DNA of 64,000 nucleotides, taken from the NCBI RefSeq assembly GCF_001189295.1, contig NZ_CP012159.1:8788501-8852500 (forward strand). Direction: 5' to 3'. Position numbers and translations under genes: made by a program. Source of the stretch: Chondromyces crocatus (GTDB taxonomy: Bacteria > Myxococcota_A > Polyangia > Polyangiales > Polyangiaceae). Shown here in pieces: positions 8,814-17,126 of this stretch. The notes under the pieces were generated by a model, which did not search any database, was not told the DNA's origin, and saw only the letters and a list, made by a program, of their open reading frames with translations. The number at the start of each line of letters is the position of its first letter. The first letter of the stretch is position 1.

Positions 8814-9704
8814 TCACGCGCTCCGCGGCCACGCCGCCGTCACCGAAGACCCCGCCGTCGATCCTGCCGAAGCCCCTGCCGCCGCCGACCCCATCACCAC
8901 GCCCGCCGACGTGAGCGGCCCACCCGCCGACGCCACCGGCCGCAGCGGCACCGCCGCCGGCGCCGTCACCCGGCCCTGACGATCCTTCGCCACCCGCACC
9001 GACAGCCGCCCCTCATCGAGCCGATCCACCTCGATCCGCATCGACACCGGCAACGGCATCGGCCGCGCCGCCAGCCGATCGGTCAACAGCAGCACCGTCG
9101 CATCGCTCCCCTCCACCGCCAGCGACAGCTTCCGCACCACGTTCAGCCAGCGCCCCAGATCGGCGCCTTCCTCTGCGCTCCCTCGCTCCCGGTCCGCGCG
9201 CGTCGCCTGCTGCCGCGACCCCCGCGAAACCGGCACCCCGCGCGAACGCCCCACCACACTGCGCGCCCCGGGCACCCCGAGGGTGTCCACCACCAGCACC
9301 GAGAACGACCCGCTCGACGCCATCCGCACCGCCACCCGCGCCAGCGACTCCAGCGGAGGCCGCACCACCAGCAACCGACCGAGATCGACCCCCGCCGCTG
9401 CCACTGCAGGTGCGTACAGTGTCGACATCACATCGATCCACGCACACCACGCCCCATCGCTCGTCGCCCCACCCCGCAGCCGCGCCTCTGCCTGTGCGGA
9501 AGCACACGCCGACAGCGCGATCGAGGTCGCCCGCCCCAGTCCCCGCGGGCTGGCGATCTCCACCACGCCCCCCCGAGGAATCCCGCCTTCCGGGAGCACC
9601 TCGTTGATTCCCACGAGCCCGAGCGGCAGCGCCTTGGCACGCCCTTCCAGTTCAGGCAGGGTGTGGCGCAACAGGTCCCGAGAAATCGTTGCGGGCAACG
9701 GCAT
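8814..9704 (-). CDS. imuA: ImuA-type RecA-like mutagenesis protein
   Basis: A 296-residue RecA-like protein heading the imuA-imuB-dnaE2 operon. The segment GLVGINEVLPEGGIPRGGVVEIASPRG is split by a degenerate P-loop (SPRGLGRATS), and FSVLVVDTLG is the likely Walker B strand. ImuA proteins modulate ImuB/DnaE2 at lesions. The ATG at 9704 is chosen over a GTG at 9713 because a LexA-like box occupies 9706-9721, which would otherwise sit inside the gene. The C-terminal 60 residues are Ala/Gly/Ser-rich and poorly conserved in appearance. Identification relies as much on operon position as on sequence. Confidence 0.88.
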   Translation of the reverse strand: MPLPATISRDLLRHTLPELEGRAKALPLGLVGINEVLPEGGIPRGGVVEIASPRGLGRATSIALSACASAQAEARLRGGATSDGAWCAWIDVMSTLYAPAVAAAGVDLGRLLVVRPPLESLARVAVRMASSGSFSVLVVDTLGVPGARSVVGRSRGVPVSRGSRQQATRADRERGSAEEGADLGRWLNVVRKLSLAVEGSDATVLLLTDRLAARPMPLPVSMRIEVDRLDEGRLSVRVAKDRQGRVTAPAAVPLRPVASAGGPLTSAGVVMGSAAAGASAGSTAGSSVTAAWPRSA

Positions 9705-9705
9705 A

Positions 9706-9721
9706 CTGAACACGTTACCAG
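9706..9721 (-). promoter_or_regulatory. LexA (SOS) box of the imuA-imuB-dnaE2 operon
   Basis: Read on the minus strand the site is CTGGTAACGTGTTCAG, a CTG-N10-CAG element. Its right half GTTCAG matches the half-site I recall for Myxococcus LexA (CTRHAMRYBYGTTCAG), with two mismatches in the left half. It ends one base before the imuA ATG, so LexA would cover the transcription and translation start. This fits damage-induced control of the cassette. Confidence 0.7.
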
Positions 9722-10059
9722 TAAGCCATCCTCAGGCCAAGTCCATGGCGGACAGGGAATGTCCTAGCCGCTCTGCCACGCGACGTCGCCCCGCGCCCAC
9801 CTCCGTGACGTCGACCCGCGCTCGCCACCTCGACGCCCACCCGACGGCGCTCCTCCGACGACGCCCACCCGACGGCTCCCCTCTGATGCTCCTCGTGCTC
9901 ATCGTGCGCCAGCAGCGGCATCGCTCGTTCCGCGCGCGGCATCACCAGGCCATGGCCTCACCCGTCATGGCCTCCCAGGCCCGATCGAGGGCCTGCAACG
10001 GTCGTCCTGCCTCCGCTTCATGACGTCACGAGCGCGGAGGGTCGGTTAGCCTCGCGGCC
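9722..10059. other. Intergenic region between imuA and a membrane protein
   Basis: This is the 338-bp gap between two divergent genes. It contains a short repeated motif, CGCCCACCCGACGGC, near 9834 and 9863, but no convincing coding sequence. It should hold the promoters of both flanking genes. Confidence 0.4.
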
Positions 10060-10776
10060 ATGGCCTCCAAGAACCACCCGAACGATGAGCCCCTCATCGG
10101 AAACTGGAGCCTCTCCCTCGACTGGCTCGACCTGCTGATCCTCATCGTCATCGTCACCGCCGCCATCTCCGCGCAACACGCCCTCGGGCTGGACTCGCTC
10201 CGCCCCCGTTACGTGGGCCTCATGCTGGCCCCCCTGGTGCTCGGCGCCCTCGTGGCGCGACGCAAGCTCCTCCCCGTGCGGCGCGCTCCCGTGAAGAAGG
10301 GGCTCACGCTGGTGGGCGTGCTCTCCCTCTTCCTCATGGTCCCCGGCGTGATCGTGGGCGCCTTCGGCGCATTCATGTGGTGGAGAGGGATGCAGGAGGA
10401 ACCACCTCGGGTCGACGAGTCCCTGGTGCAAATGGAGGCCGAGCTGCGCGCCAGCGCGACGCCGCTCGAGGTCGTCCCCGTCGTCGACGGCGTGGCCTTG
10501 CCGTCCGACCATGGCGAGCCCAGCGCCGGAGACACCGAGGCCCTCTTCGCCGCCCTCAGGGACGCCAAGACACCGTCGACCGACGTCCTCGCACGTCACA
10601 AGGCCGAAGTACGCCACCAGCATGAAGAAGAACTCGCCACGCGCTTCGCCGAGCGGCGAGCGGAGAACAACACCAGGGCGCTCTGGTGTGCCGCCATCAG
10701 CGCGCTGGCCATCGTGCTCGGTGGCTTCCTCGACAGCCGCCGAGCGCGTCACGCACCGACCCCAGAAGGCGCCTGA
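10060..10776 (+). CDS. Predicted multi-spanning membrane protein, unknown function
   Basis: A 238-residue protein I do not recognise. Hydrophobic segments are at about residues 22-42, 50-66, 82-105 (GLTLVGVLSLFLMVPGVIVGAFGAFMWW) and 206-223. A hydrophilic, charged region of about 95 residues lies between the third and fourth; its last part (DVLARHKAEVRHQHEEELATRFAERRAE) looks like an amphipathic or coiled-coil helix. The hydrophilic loop and helix suggest a membrane-anchored sensor or scaffold, but this is only inferred from topology. There is no strong Shine-Dalgarno site before the ATG. Confidence 0.65.
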   Translation: MASKNHPNDEPLIGNWSLSLDWLDLLILIVIVTAAISAQHALGLDSLRPRYVGLMLAPLVLGALVARRKLLPVRRAPVKKGLTLVGVLSLFLMVPGVIVGAFGAFMWWRGMQEEPPRVDESLVQMEAELRASATPLEVVPVVDGVALPSDHGEPSAGDTEALFAALRDAKTPSTDVLARHKAEVRHQHEEELATRFAERRAENNTRALWCAAISALAIVLGGFLDSRRARHAPTPEGA

Positions 10777-10875
10777 CCGCCCGAACCGGGTCGGCGTGCA
10801 GCCCGGACCCATGCCCACGCGCGCAGGTCCACCGTCACACCAGCGCAGGTCCGACGCAGGGAGGACTGCGATCCG

Positions 10876-11535
10876 GTGTACCGTGGCCGCGTGCGCAGGC
10901 TCCTCATCTCTCCTCGCTCCGCGTGGCTTTCCCTTGCGTGGCTCCCCCTCCTGCTGACTTCAGGCCTGCTCTCGGGCTGCCTCTCTCACGCCTCCGAGGC
11001 CGGCCCCAGCGATCCCACCCACGAGCACGCCGCATCGAGCAGCGCCGCGCAGCGCGACGTCGACCCCCAGCACCGCCGCCATGACACCTCTGGCACGCCC
11101 CGCGTCCGCGCCAGCGCCGTCCCCGCGAGCACCTGGACCGCCTGCTACCGCGACTTTCAGCCCGAAGGCGACGCCCCCACCGATCTGGAGCGCCTGGCCA
11201 CCGCCTGCGGCGCCATCACGGGCCTGTCACCGATCACCCCCGTCCACCTCGGCGCCCCCCAGAGCGCCGACGATCCCTCCGCACGTCTCACCTTCCGGGC
11301 ACGCGCGGGCCACTGCTACCGCTTCTTCTCCGTGGGCACCGCCGACGTCGCCGATCTCGACGTCGCCGTGTTCGATGCCGACGGGCACATCGTCGCCGCC
11401 GACGCCTCCGACGATCGCTTCCCCGTCGTCCCCCCGCGCGGGCCCCTCTGCGCCGAGGACGACGGCACGTACGCGCTGGAGATCGCCGTCATGCGCGGCA
11501 AGGGCAGCTTCGTGATGCAGGTCTGGAGCGACTGA
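10876..11535 (+). CDS. Lipoprotein with PPC-like beta domain
   Basis: A 219-residue exported protein. An Arg-rich n-region, a hydrophobic stretch (SLAWLPLLLTSGLLSGC) and the lipobox LSGC indicate a lipoprotein. After a disordered His/Ser/Ala region, the C-terminal 80 residues (LTFRARAGHCYRFFSVGTADVADLDVAVFDADG...GTYALEIAVMRGKGSFVMQVW, in two parts) resemble bacterial pre-peptidase C-terminal (PPC) beta sandwiches. The four cysteines in the mature part may pair. Start GTG at 10876 is assumed; later GTG codons are possible. It is a single gene with no obvious operon partner. Confidence 0.7.
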   Translation: MYRGRVRRLLISPRSAWLSLAWLPLLLTSGLLSGCLSHASEAGPSDPTHEHAASSSAAQRDVDPQHRRHDTSGTPRVRASAVPASTWTACYRDFQPEGDAPTDLERLATACGAITGLSPITPVHLGAPQSADDPSARLTFRARAGHCYRFFSVGTADVADLDVAVFDADGHIVAADASDDRFPVVPPRGPLCAEDDGTYALEIAVMRGKGSFVMQVWSD

Positions 11536-11621
11536 GCCCGGATCGCCGTCCCGCGCTTCGATACGTCACGCTTCGATACATCGCGCTTCGAAGGTCAGGC
11601 CGGGCGTCGCGCTTCGAGGGG

Positions 11622-12527
11622 TCAGGCCGGGCGTCGCGCTTCGAGGTTGAGCGGCACGTAGTCCAGCACCAGCGCAGGATCCGCCTGCCGGGCCTTCGCC
11701 ACCACGGTGTCCACGAAGGCGGCGCGCGTGGCGTCATCCGGGAGCCTCGCCAGGTGGGAGCGCAGCAGCACCTTGTCGAGGAAGGAGCGCAGCGCCGTCG
11801 CGCCCGGCATCGGGGTCGGCACCTGCTCCAGGTAGGTCCGCACCGGCGCGAAGCCAGCGTCACGCAAGCGGGTGGCGCTGAGCTCCGCCGGGGCGAGCTC
11901 CCAGGGCTCGGTCCAGCCCTCGAAGAACCGCGCGTAGCCAGGCTCGTGCATCAAGCGCTCGGCGGGTTCGAGCACGCGGCGCATGCTCCCTGCGCCGCCG
12001 CACTGCGCGTGCAGCCGACCCCCTGGCCGGAGCGCGGCGAACAGGTTCCGGAAGAGGCGCGGATGATCGAGCAGCCAGTGGAAGACCGTCGTGCTGAAGA
12101 TCACGTCCACCGGCCCCACGTGGAGCGACTCCTGCACATCGGCGACGTGGAAGCTCACGCGGTCGCCGTAGGCCGCCAGGTTGTGGCGCGCCTCCTCCAG
12201 CATGTTCTGCGAGCGATCCACGGCGATCACGCGCCCTTGCGGCAAGCGATCCAGGAGCGCCGCGGTGAGCCGCCCCGAGCCACAGCCGGCGTCCACCACC
12301 ACCTCGTCTCCGCGGAGGTAGAGCCGCTCCAGCACGCGCGACCCCCACTGGAACTGCGGATCGGAGATGCGGTGGTACGTGGACGCATCCCATTCCACGA
12401 GCTTGTCGTCGCTCTTTCCGGCCACCTGCCAGCCCCCGGCAGCGACACGCCCATCGACGGCGACGCGCCCATCGACGGCGACGCGCCCATCGACGGCGAC
12501 GCGCCCATCCATGCGGAGTTCACTCAT
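11622..12527 (-). CDS. SAM-dependent methyltransferase (paralogue 1)
   Basis: A 301-residue class I methyltransferase. After EWDASTYHRISDPQFQWG comes the SAM-binding motif VVVDAGCGSGRLT, then VIAVDRSQNM (motif II acid), VDVIFSTTVFHW and LRPGGRLHAQ. The layout resembles trans-aconitate methyltransferase and ubiquinone-type enzymes, and the acceptor is unknown. The ATG at 12527 has a good AAGGAG site. The N-terminus carries a hexapeptide DGRVAV three to four times, encoded by an 18-bp tandem repeat (12448-12510). Two close paralogues lie at 19080 and 20005. Confidence 0.85.
   Translation of the reverse strand: MSELRMDGRVAVDGRVAVDGRVAVDGRVAAGGWQVAGKSDDKLVEWDASTYHRISDPQFQWGSRVLERLYLRGDEVVVDAGCGSGRLTAALLDRLPQGRVIAVDRSQNMLEEARHNLAAYGDRVSFHVADVQESLHVGPVDVIFSTTVFHWLLDHPRLFRNLFAALRPGGRLHAQCGGAGSMRRVLEPAERLMHEPGYARFFEGWTEPWELAPAELSATRLRDAGFAPVRTYLEQVPTPMPGATALRSFLDKVLLRSHLARLPDDATRAAFVDTVVAKARQADPALVLDYVPLNLEARRPA
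12448..12510. repeat. 18-bp in-frame tandem repeat in methyltransferase 5' end
   Basis: The unit CGCCCATCGACGGCGACG occurs three times perfectly (12448-12465, 12466-12483, 12484-12501) plus a half copy. It encodes the repeated hexapeptide in the N-terminal tail of the methyltransferase and is absent from both paralogues, suggesting recent slippage. Confidence 0.85.
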
Positions 12528-12716
12528 GACCTGCTGCTCCTTCGCGTTGGACCCCTTCCTTGACACGGCCGCGCGCGCCGTCGACCGGCGGAGCACGACG
12601 CCGCACGACCTCGCAGCGCGCACGCCGTCCTGGTCGACGGCGTCGCCGTCAGGGCCTTCGCGTCCCGGCCATCCTCGCGCGCCTCACCGCACCGAGGCGC
12701 GAGGCACCCGGAAGTC

Positions 12717-13418
12717 TCAAGGCACCCGGAAGTACTGACGCCCCCTCTCGGCGAGCTGCGCTGCATCGAAGGTGAGCGGCTCACTCGACCAGGCCTCGAA
12801 GCGCTCACGCTCTCGTTGCTCCCCGCGCGTGGCCACGAGCAACTCCAGGTACGACGCGAAGTCCGTCGTCGCCGCCTTCGGTTCGAGGCAACCCGAGCTG
12901 ATCAGCTTCACCACCCGCGCCCGCTCCGGATCGTCGAAGAGCACCAGCGCCATCGCCGCATCCTCGTTGCTGCGCCGCAGGTGAAAGTCGAACGGGAAGA
13001 TGCGCCGCGCGAGATCGGCATGCGCGAGTTCGTCCCCCGCGAAGCGCGCCGGCTCGTCCCCGAGGACGACGAACTCGCGCGGCCACTGGGTGAACGCGAC
13101 GATCTCCTCCAGCGGCGGGATGAGGATCCCGTGCGTCTGCTCGGGGTGGAAGTAGTCGCTCTGCGGCTCCTGGTCGATGTACGCCATCCACAGCTCGCCG
13201 GGCAGCTCACGCGGCGCGCGCCAGAAGACGGTGACGCCGTTCATCTCGCGGAAGAACGTGTGCGCCGCGGCGGGCAGCTTCCCCCCTGCCTCGCGTTCGA
13301 GCGCCTCGATCCGCTCCTCGGAGAGCCCAGGCGGAATCGCAGCGTCAAGGACCTGGATGCAAGGGTGACGTCGCAGGTCCTCGATCAAGGCCTCGAAACG
13401 CGGTCGGTAGTGCAGCAA
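12717..13418 (-). CDS. SMI1/KNR4 (SUKH) family protein
   Basis: A 233-residue soluble protein. The pattern GLSEERIEALEREAGGKLPAAAHTFFREMNGV, read in pieces, is the conserved SUKH start: a helix, then LP, then F/Y..NG. It is followed by PLEEIVAFTQW and FVVLGDE, also typical of this superfamily. SUKH proteins are often immunity partners of contact-dependent toxins, but stand-alone copies are common and no toxin gene is next to it. The TTG at 13418 is chosen because GGAGG lies seven bases upstream; upstream in-frame sequence looks non-coding. The DNA upstream leads to the tandem repeat tract. Confidence 0.6.
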   Translation of the reverse strand: MLHYRPRFEALIEDLRRHPCIQVLDAAIPPGLSEERIEALEREAGGKLPAAAHTFFREMNGVTVFWRAPRELPGELWMAYIDQEPQSDYFHPEQTHGILIPPLEEIVAFTQWPREFVVLGDEPARFAGDELAHADLARRIFPFDFHLRRSNEDAAMALVLFDDPERARVVKLISSGCLEPKAATTDFASYLELLVATRGEQRERERFEAWSSEPLTFDAAQLAERGRQYFRVP

Positions 13419-13669
13419 GGGACGTCCTCCAGTGGAAAGCACGCCCGGTGGCGCGCGACAGGAGGGCAGGCCACGAGGCGAGGCATTCCCAGAGAAGCCT
13501 CCCAGCCACGCTCGCGTGAACCCCACACCCCACCGAGCCGAGTTCACCAGGCCCGTCGACGGAAGTCACGGGTCCCTGTCGCAGCCCGTGCGCGCCTGGA
13601 CGGCTCACGCGCCGTCTCCGAGCCGCCACCGCACCAGACGTGGGTAACATCACGGTTCATCCGTGGGGG

Positions 13670-13912
13670 CGTGTGTTCCCTCGGAGGAACCCCGCTCCCA
13701 GAACTTCGGCGCGTGTGTTCCCTCGGAGGAAACCCTCCTCCCAGAACTTCGGCGCGTGCCTTCCCTCGGAGGAAGCCTGCTCCCAGAACTTCGGCGCGTG
13801 TGTTCCCTCGGAGGAACGCCGCTCCCAGAATTTCGGCGCGTGTGTTCCCTCGGAGGAAACCCTGCTCCCAGAACTTCGGCGCGCGTGTTCCTTCGAGGGA
13901 AGGCGCTCCCCA
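13670..13912. repeat. 42-43-bp tandem repeat tract, six units
   Basis: Units start at 13670, 13712, 13755, 13797, 13839 and 13882, with lengths of 42, 43, 42, 42 and 43 bp; the last is degenerate. Each contains GTGTGTTCCCTCGGAGGAA followed by a GCTCCCAGAACTTCGGCG block. The alternating 42/43 lengths shift the reading frame, so the tract is not a protein repeat. Each unit holds a TTCC...GGAA inverted repeat, nearly complete in unit six (TTCCTTCGAGGGAA). The tract lies about 0.6 kb before the CRISPR array. Confidence 0.9.
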
Positions 13913-14386
13913 CGGCTCGGAGGTGGGATTTCTTGCGAGGACGGCATCTGCGAAGGAAAGCCGGCCCACCTTGCCCTGGTGTCCATCGGGCTGGTGTCCA
14001 TCGGGGAACCCCGAGCGTGTGGCGAGACGGCAGGATGAGGGTGGGCCTTCGCCGTTCGTCCGTGGGGTTGGAGCGATGGCGTTCCGCTCACGATGGATGA
14101 GGAAGGTCAAGGCGGGGAGGTTCGCTCGGGCGCGGAGGTGGTCGGGCGATGCGTGATGAGGAGGGAGAAGGGAGAGGGAGGTGAGGGCGCGACCAGGTAG
14201 CGGCGGGCGGAGAGATGCTCGGGCGGAGATGACGAGCGCAGGCGTCGTGTGCCCGGCGGGGGTGGGAGCGTCCAGTGTCCCCGCAGTAGCGTTTCCACTC
14301 TCGACACACGGGATTGCCCGGACGAGGGTGGATGAGGAGGCCGGGAGGGCGATGGCGCTGTACGACCGGCGCGGCGTCAGGCAAAA
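13913..14386. other. Gene-free stretch between tandem repeats and CRISPR leader
   Basis: No reading frame here shows a recognisable domain or ribosome-binding site. The sequence contains a short duplication, GGTGTCCATCGGG, near 13978-14004. It may be a decayed remnant; nothing cas-like is visible in either strand. Confidence 0.4.
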
Positions 14387-14489
14387 TTCTGAGAACCGAA
14401 GGGGGTTTTGAGCAGGTTTGAGGTTCTCAGAAAAACGATGCCTCCAAGCCAGCACCGACCAACGTGATTTCAAGCACTTAGCGGAGCGC
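14387..14489 (+). promoter_or_regulatory. Putative CRISPR leader with perfect inverted repeat
   Basis: The region directly before the first repeat is clearly more AT-rich than its surroundings, as leaders are. It contains an 11-bp perfect inverted repeat, TTCTGAGAACC (14387-14397) and GGTTCTCAGAA (14422-14432), separated by 24 bp. Its position on the side opposite the ATTGAAAC repeat end is correct for a leader. The inverted repeat could bind a regulator or integration factor. Confidence 0.6.
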
Positions 14490-15333
14490 CCCGCAGTCCG
14501 CTCCCCGCTGATGAGGGGATTGAAACAGGCTTTGGAGCGCCTGAAGGCGCCCGGCGCTACCCCGCCCGCAGTCCGCTCCCCGCTGATGAGGGGATTGAAA
14601 CCGCACCTCGTCCCTGCGCAGGAGTGGCGCCTCGTCCTCCCCGCAGTCCGCTCCCCGCTGATGAGGGGATTGAAACCACAATGCGCAACGTACCCTCACT
14701 GTCGATCTCGATCTGACCCGCAGTCCGCTCCCCGCTGATGAGGGGATTGAAACGCTACTGGTGTCACCACCCTCCCGTGAAGGTCAGCCACTCCCGCAGT
14801 CCGCTCCCCGCTGATGAGGGGATTGAAACTCGCATCGACCGCGTGGAGGGCTTTCGTCGCAGCCTTGACCCGCAGTCCGCTCCCCGCTGATGAGGGGATT
14901 GAAACCTGGAGGTGCCGCTCCTGGAGGCCCGCAGTCCGCTCCCCGCTGATGAGGGGATTGAAACGTGAACTGGGGTAGCTGGCCGTTCCAGCGACGCTGC
15001 GCCCGCAGTCCGCTCCCCGCTGATGAGGGGATTGAAACACTTGACGGATGCGATCCCTGATGGGGTCTTCGGCGACCCGCAGTCCGCTCCCCGCTGATGA
15101 GGGGATTGAAACTGCTCAGGCATCTGCGACTGGGAGGTGCTTTCCGCCCCGCAGTCCGCTCCCCGCTGATGAGGGGATTGAAACTTGTTGTCGAAGTACC
15201 CCTGGACCGCAGCCGCCGAGTCCCGCAGTCCGCTCCCCGCTGATGAGGGGATTGAAACCAAGCGGATACGTGCCGGTGCCGGTTGAGCTGTATTGCCCCG
15301 CAGTCCGCTCCCCGCTGATGAGGGGATTGAAAC
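14490..15333 (+). CRISPR. CRISPR array, 12 repeats and 11 spacers
   Basis: Twelve identical 37-bp repeats begin CCCGCAGTCC and end GGGGATTGAAAC, starting at 14490, 14565, 14640, 14717, 14793, 14869, 14928, 15002, 15076, 15148, 15222 and 15297. Inside each, TCCCC and GGGGA can pair around the 8-nt loop GCTGATGA. Spacers are 38, 38, 40, 39, 39, 22, 37, 37, 35, 37 and 38 bp. The ATTGAAAC end forms the 5' handle of crRNAs in many type I and III systems, so transcription should run rightward from the AT-rich leader. No degenerate terminal repeat and no cas gene are seen in the window. Subtype cannot be assigned from the repeat alone. Confidence 0.97.
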
Positions 15334-15471
15334 CCGAGGGGAAGCGAATCGAAGCCGAGCCCCATCGGTACCCCTTCCTGGCTCCAGACGGCATGGCCAA
15401 GCTCGCTGCGCCTCGACCGCAGCCACGCTGCTGAGCCGCGCATCGTCCAGAAATGCGCTAGGATCGCCGGG

Positions 15472-16053
15472 ATGGGAGACCCCGCGGAGCAGCGGCCCGC
15501 GCCGGCCACGTACGCCGATCTCGAGGCGGTACCAGCGCACCTGGTTGCTGAGATCCTGGCTGGCGTGCTCCACACCTTCCCTCGGCCCGGACCTCGGCAC
15601 GCCAGCGTCGCATCGCGTCTCGGCATCGATCTAGGTGGCCCATTCGACCGGGGGCGCGGAGGACCAGGCGGCTGGTGGATCCTCTTTGAGCCCGAGCTGC
15701 ATCTCGGCGGTGACGTGCTCGTCCCCGATCTTGCCGGCTGGCGCGTGGAACGCATGCCGGACCTCCCGGATGCGGCCTTCTTCGTCTTGCCGCCGGACTG
15801 GATCTGCGAGGTCCTGTCCCCGTCGACCGCCGCTCACGACAGGTACGGCAAGCTCCCCGTCTACGCGCGAGAGGGGGTCACGTGGGTCTGGCTCGTCGAC
15901 CCCGTCGAGCGGGCCCTCGAGGTCCACCACCTCGGCTCACGAGGACGCTGGGAAGTCGAGATGGTTGTTCGCGGTGACGTCAGCGTCCGAGCGGCGCCCT
16001 TCGACGCCATCGAGCTGGACCTCGCAGCCCTGTGGCCACGAAGCCGCGGATAG
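15472..16053 (+). CDS. Uma2-family (DUF820) PD-(D/E)XK nuclease-fold protein
   Basis: A 193-residue protein with the Uma2 pattern. There is an early acidic stretch, then ILFEPELHLGGDVLVPDLAGW (E and D of the fold), then WICEVLSPSTAAHDRYGKLPVYAREGV with the E...K pair, and VWLVDPVERALEV. Uma2 proteins have a restriction-endonuclease-like fold; their role is unclear and they are often found in many copies. It lies 138 bp after the last CRISPR repeat in the same direction, but Uma2 is not a known Cas family, so the proximity may be chance. Confidence 0.8.
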   Translation: MGDPAEQRPAPATYADLEAVPAHLVAEILAGVLHTFPRPGPRHASVASRLGIDLGGPFDRGRGGPGGWWILFEPELHLGGDVLVPDLAGWRVERMPDLPDAAFFVLPPDWICEVLSPSTAAHDRYGKLPVYAREGVTWVWLVDPVERALEVHHLGSRGRWEVEMVVRGDVSVRAAPFDAIELDLAALWPRSRG

Positions 16054-16143
16054 GGGAGCGCCCAGCCCGGAGGGTGCCAACCATCTCGGGCTGCGCTTGC
16101 GTCGACCCTGCACGCCGAGCTCAGCGCCCGCCACGCTCACCCC

Positions 16144-17082
16144 TCAACCTGCCGCGGAGGGCGTCGGGCGGTGCCGCTTCATCTCGGCGATGAACGAGGC
16201 GGTGTGCGGCGAGCCGCCCGCGCGCGCGGTCGCGGCGGACCAGTCGAGCCACAGGCCGCCTCCGATTCGCAGGGCGACGACCTCGCGTCGGGCCAGGTCG
16301 GGCTCGGCGAACCAGCGGGGGCAGACGGTCACGCCCAGGTTGGCGCGCACCATCTCCAGGGGCGCTCCGGAGGCGTAGGCGAGTGGCGTGACCCGCGTGA
16401 ACGAGACGCCGTCGGCGGCCAGGGTGTCGCCGAGGGGGGTGCCGGGCGCGAAGCTGTCGGGCGCGCCCCAGTACGCTTCGGCGGCGAGATCGCGCGCGCG
16501 GACCTGACGACGGCGCGCGAGGGGATGGCGCGGGCTGACGAGAGCGACCAGCTCGTCGCGGAAGAGGGGGGTGAACTGCACCCGGTCGTCCGAGGGGGCG
16601 TCGCCGGCGTCGCCGACGACGAGGGCGAGATCGATGGCGCCATCGCGGAGGGCGTCGAGGGGGGCGACGCCGGCTTCACCGACGATCGAGACCTGGGTGT
16701 CGGGGTGCGCTCGGGACCAGCTTTCGAGGACGGGCGGGAGCCAGTGGTAGGTCTGCATGCACGCGGTGGTGATGCGCAGGGTGCCGGTGTGGCCGGCGAG
16801 GAGGAGCCGTGTCTCGGCCTCGGCGCGCGCGAGGTCGGCGAGGACGGCGCGGGCGGTGTGCGTGAGGCGTCGGCCTGCGGGTGTGACGTGGAGGCGGCGC
16901 CAGCGGCGCTCGAAGAGCTGGCCGCCGAGTCGGTCTTCGAGGTCGCGGAGCTGGAGGCTGAGGGCGGAGGCGGACAGATGCAGTCGCCTGGCCGCAGCGT
17001 GGAGGGACCCCAGGTCGTCGATGGCCACGAGCAAGTGGAGATGCCTGAGGTCGAGGCGCATGCGGTGAGCGTGCCTCGACAT
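16144..17082 (-). CDS. LysR-family transcriptional regulator
   Basis: A 312-residue LysR regulator. The N-terminal winged helix-turn-helix (LRHLHLLVAIDDLGSLHAAARRLHLSASALS, given in parts, and RLGGQLFERR) is followed by a periplasmic-binding-like effector domain beginning GTLRITTACMQTYHWLPPVL, which resembles MetR-type members. A second ATG at 17061 is possible. It diverges from the SnoaL-like lipoprotein gene (start 17127) with a 44-bp gap, the usual layout for a LysR regulator and its target. The effector is unknown. Confidence 0.9.
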   Translation of the reverse strand: MSRHAHRMRLDLRHLHLLVAIDDLGSLHAAARRLHLSASALSLQLRDLEDRLGGQLFERRWRRLHVTPAGRRLTHTARAVLADLARAEAETRLLLAGHTGTLRITTACMQTYHWLPPVLESWSRAHPDTQVSIVGEAGVAPLDALRDGAIDLALVVGDAGDAPSDDRVQFTPLFRDELVALVSPRHPLARRRQVRARDLAAEAYWGAPDSFAPGTPLGDTLAADGVSFTRVTPLAYASGAPLEMVRANLGVTVCPRWFAEPDLARREVVALRIGGGLWLDWSAATARAGGSPHTASFIAEMKRHRPTPSAAG

Positions 17083-17126
17083 CCTGGTGAGAACAACGCG
17101 CTTTACGGGATCGAGGGCGGCGCCGC

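Noticed and set aside
13544-14473. Leftward 309-residue frame across the tandem repeats
   Set aside because: It runs through frame-shifting repeats of 42/43 bp, has no domain, and no ribosome-binding site.
15405-15435. Possible degenerate thirteenth CRISPR repeat (ACCGCAGCCACGCTG...)
   Set aside because: Only scattered identity with the repeat and no GGGGATTGAAAC end.
14478-15755. Repetitive proteins with FNPLISGERTAG motifs
   Set aside because: These are translations of the CRISPR repeats.
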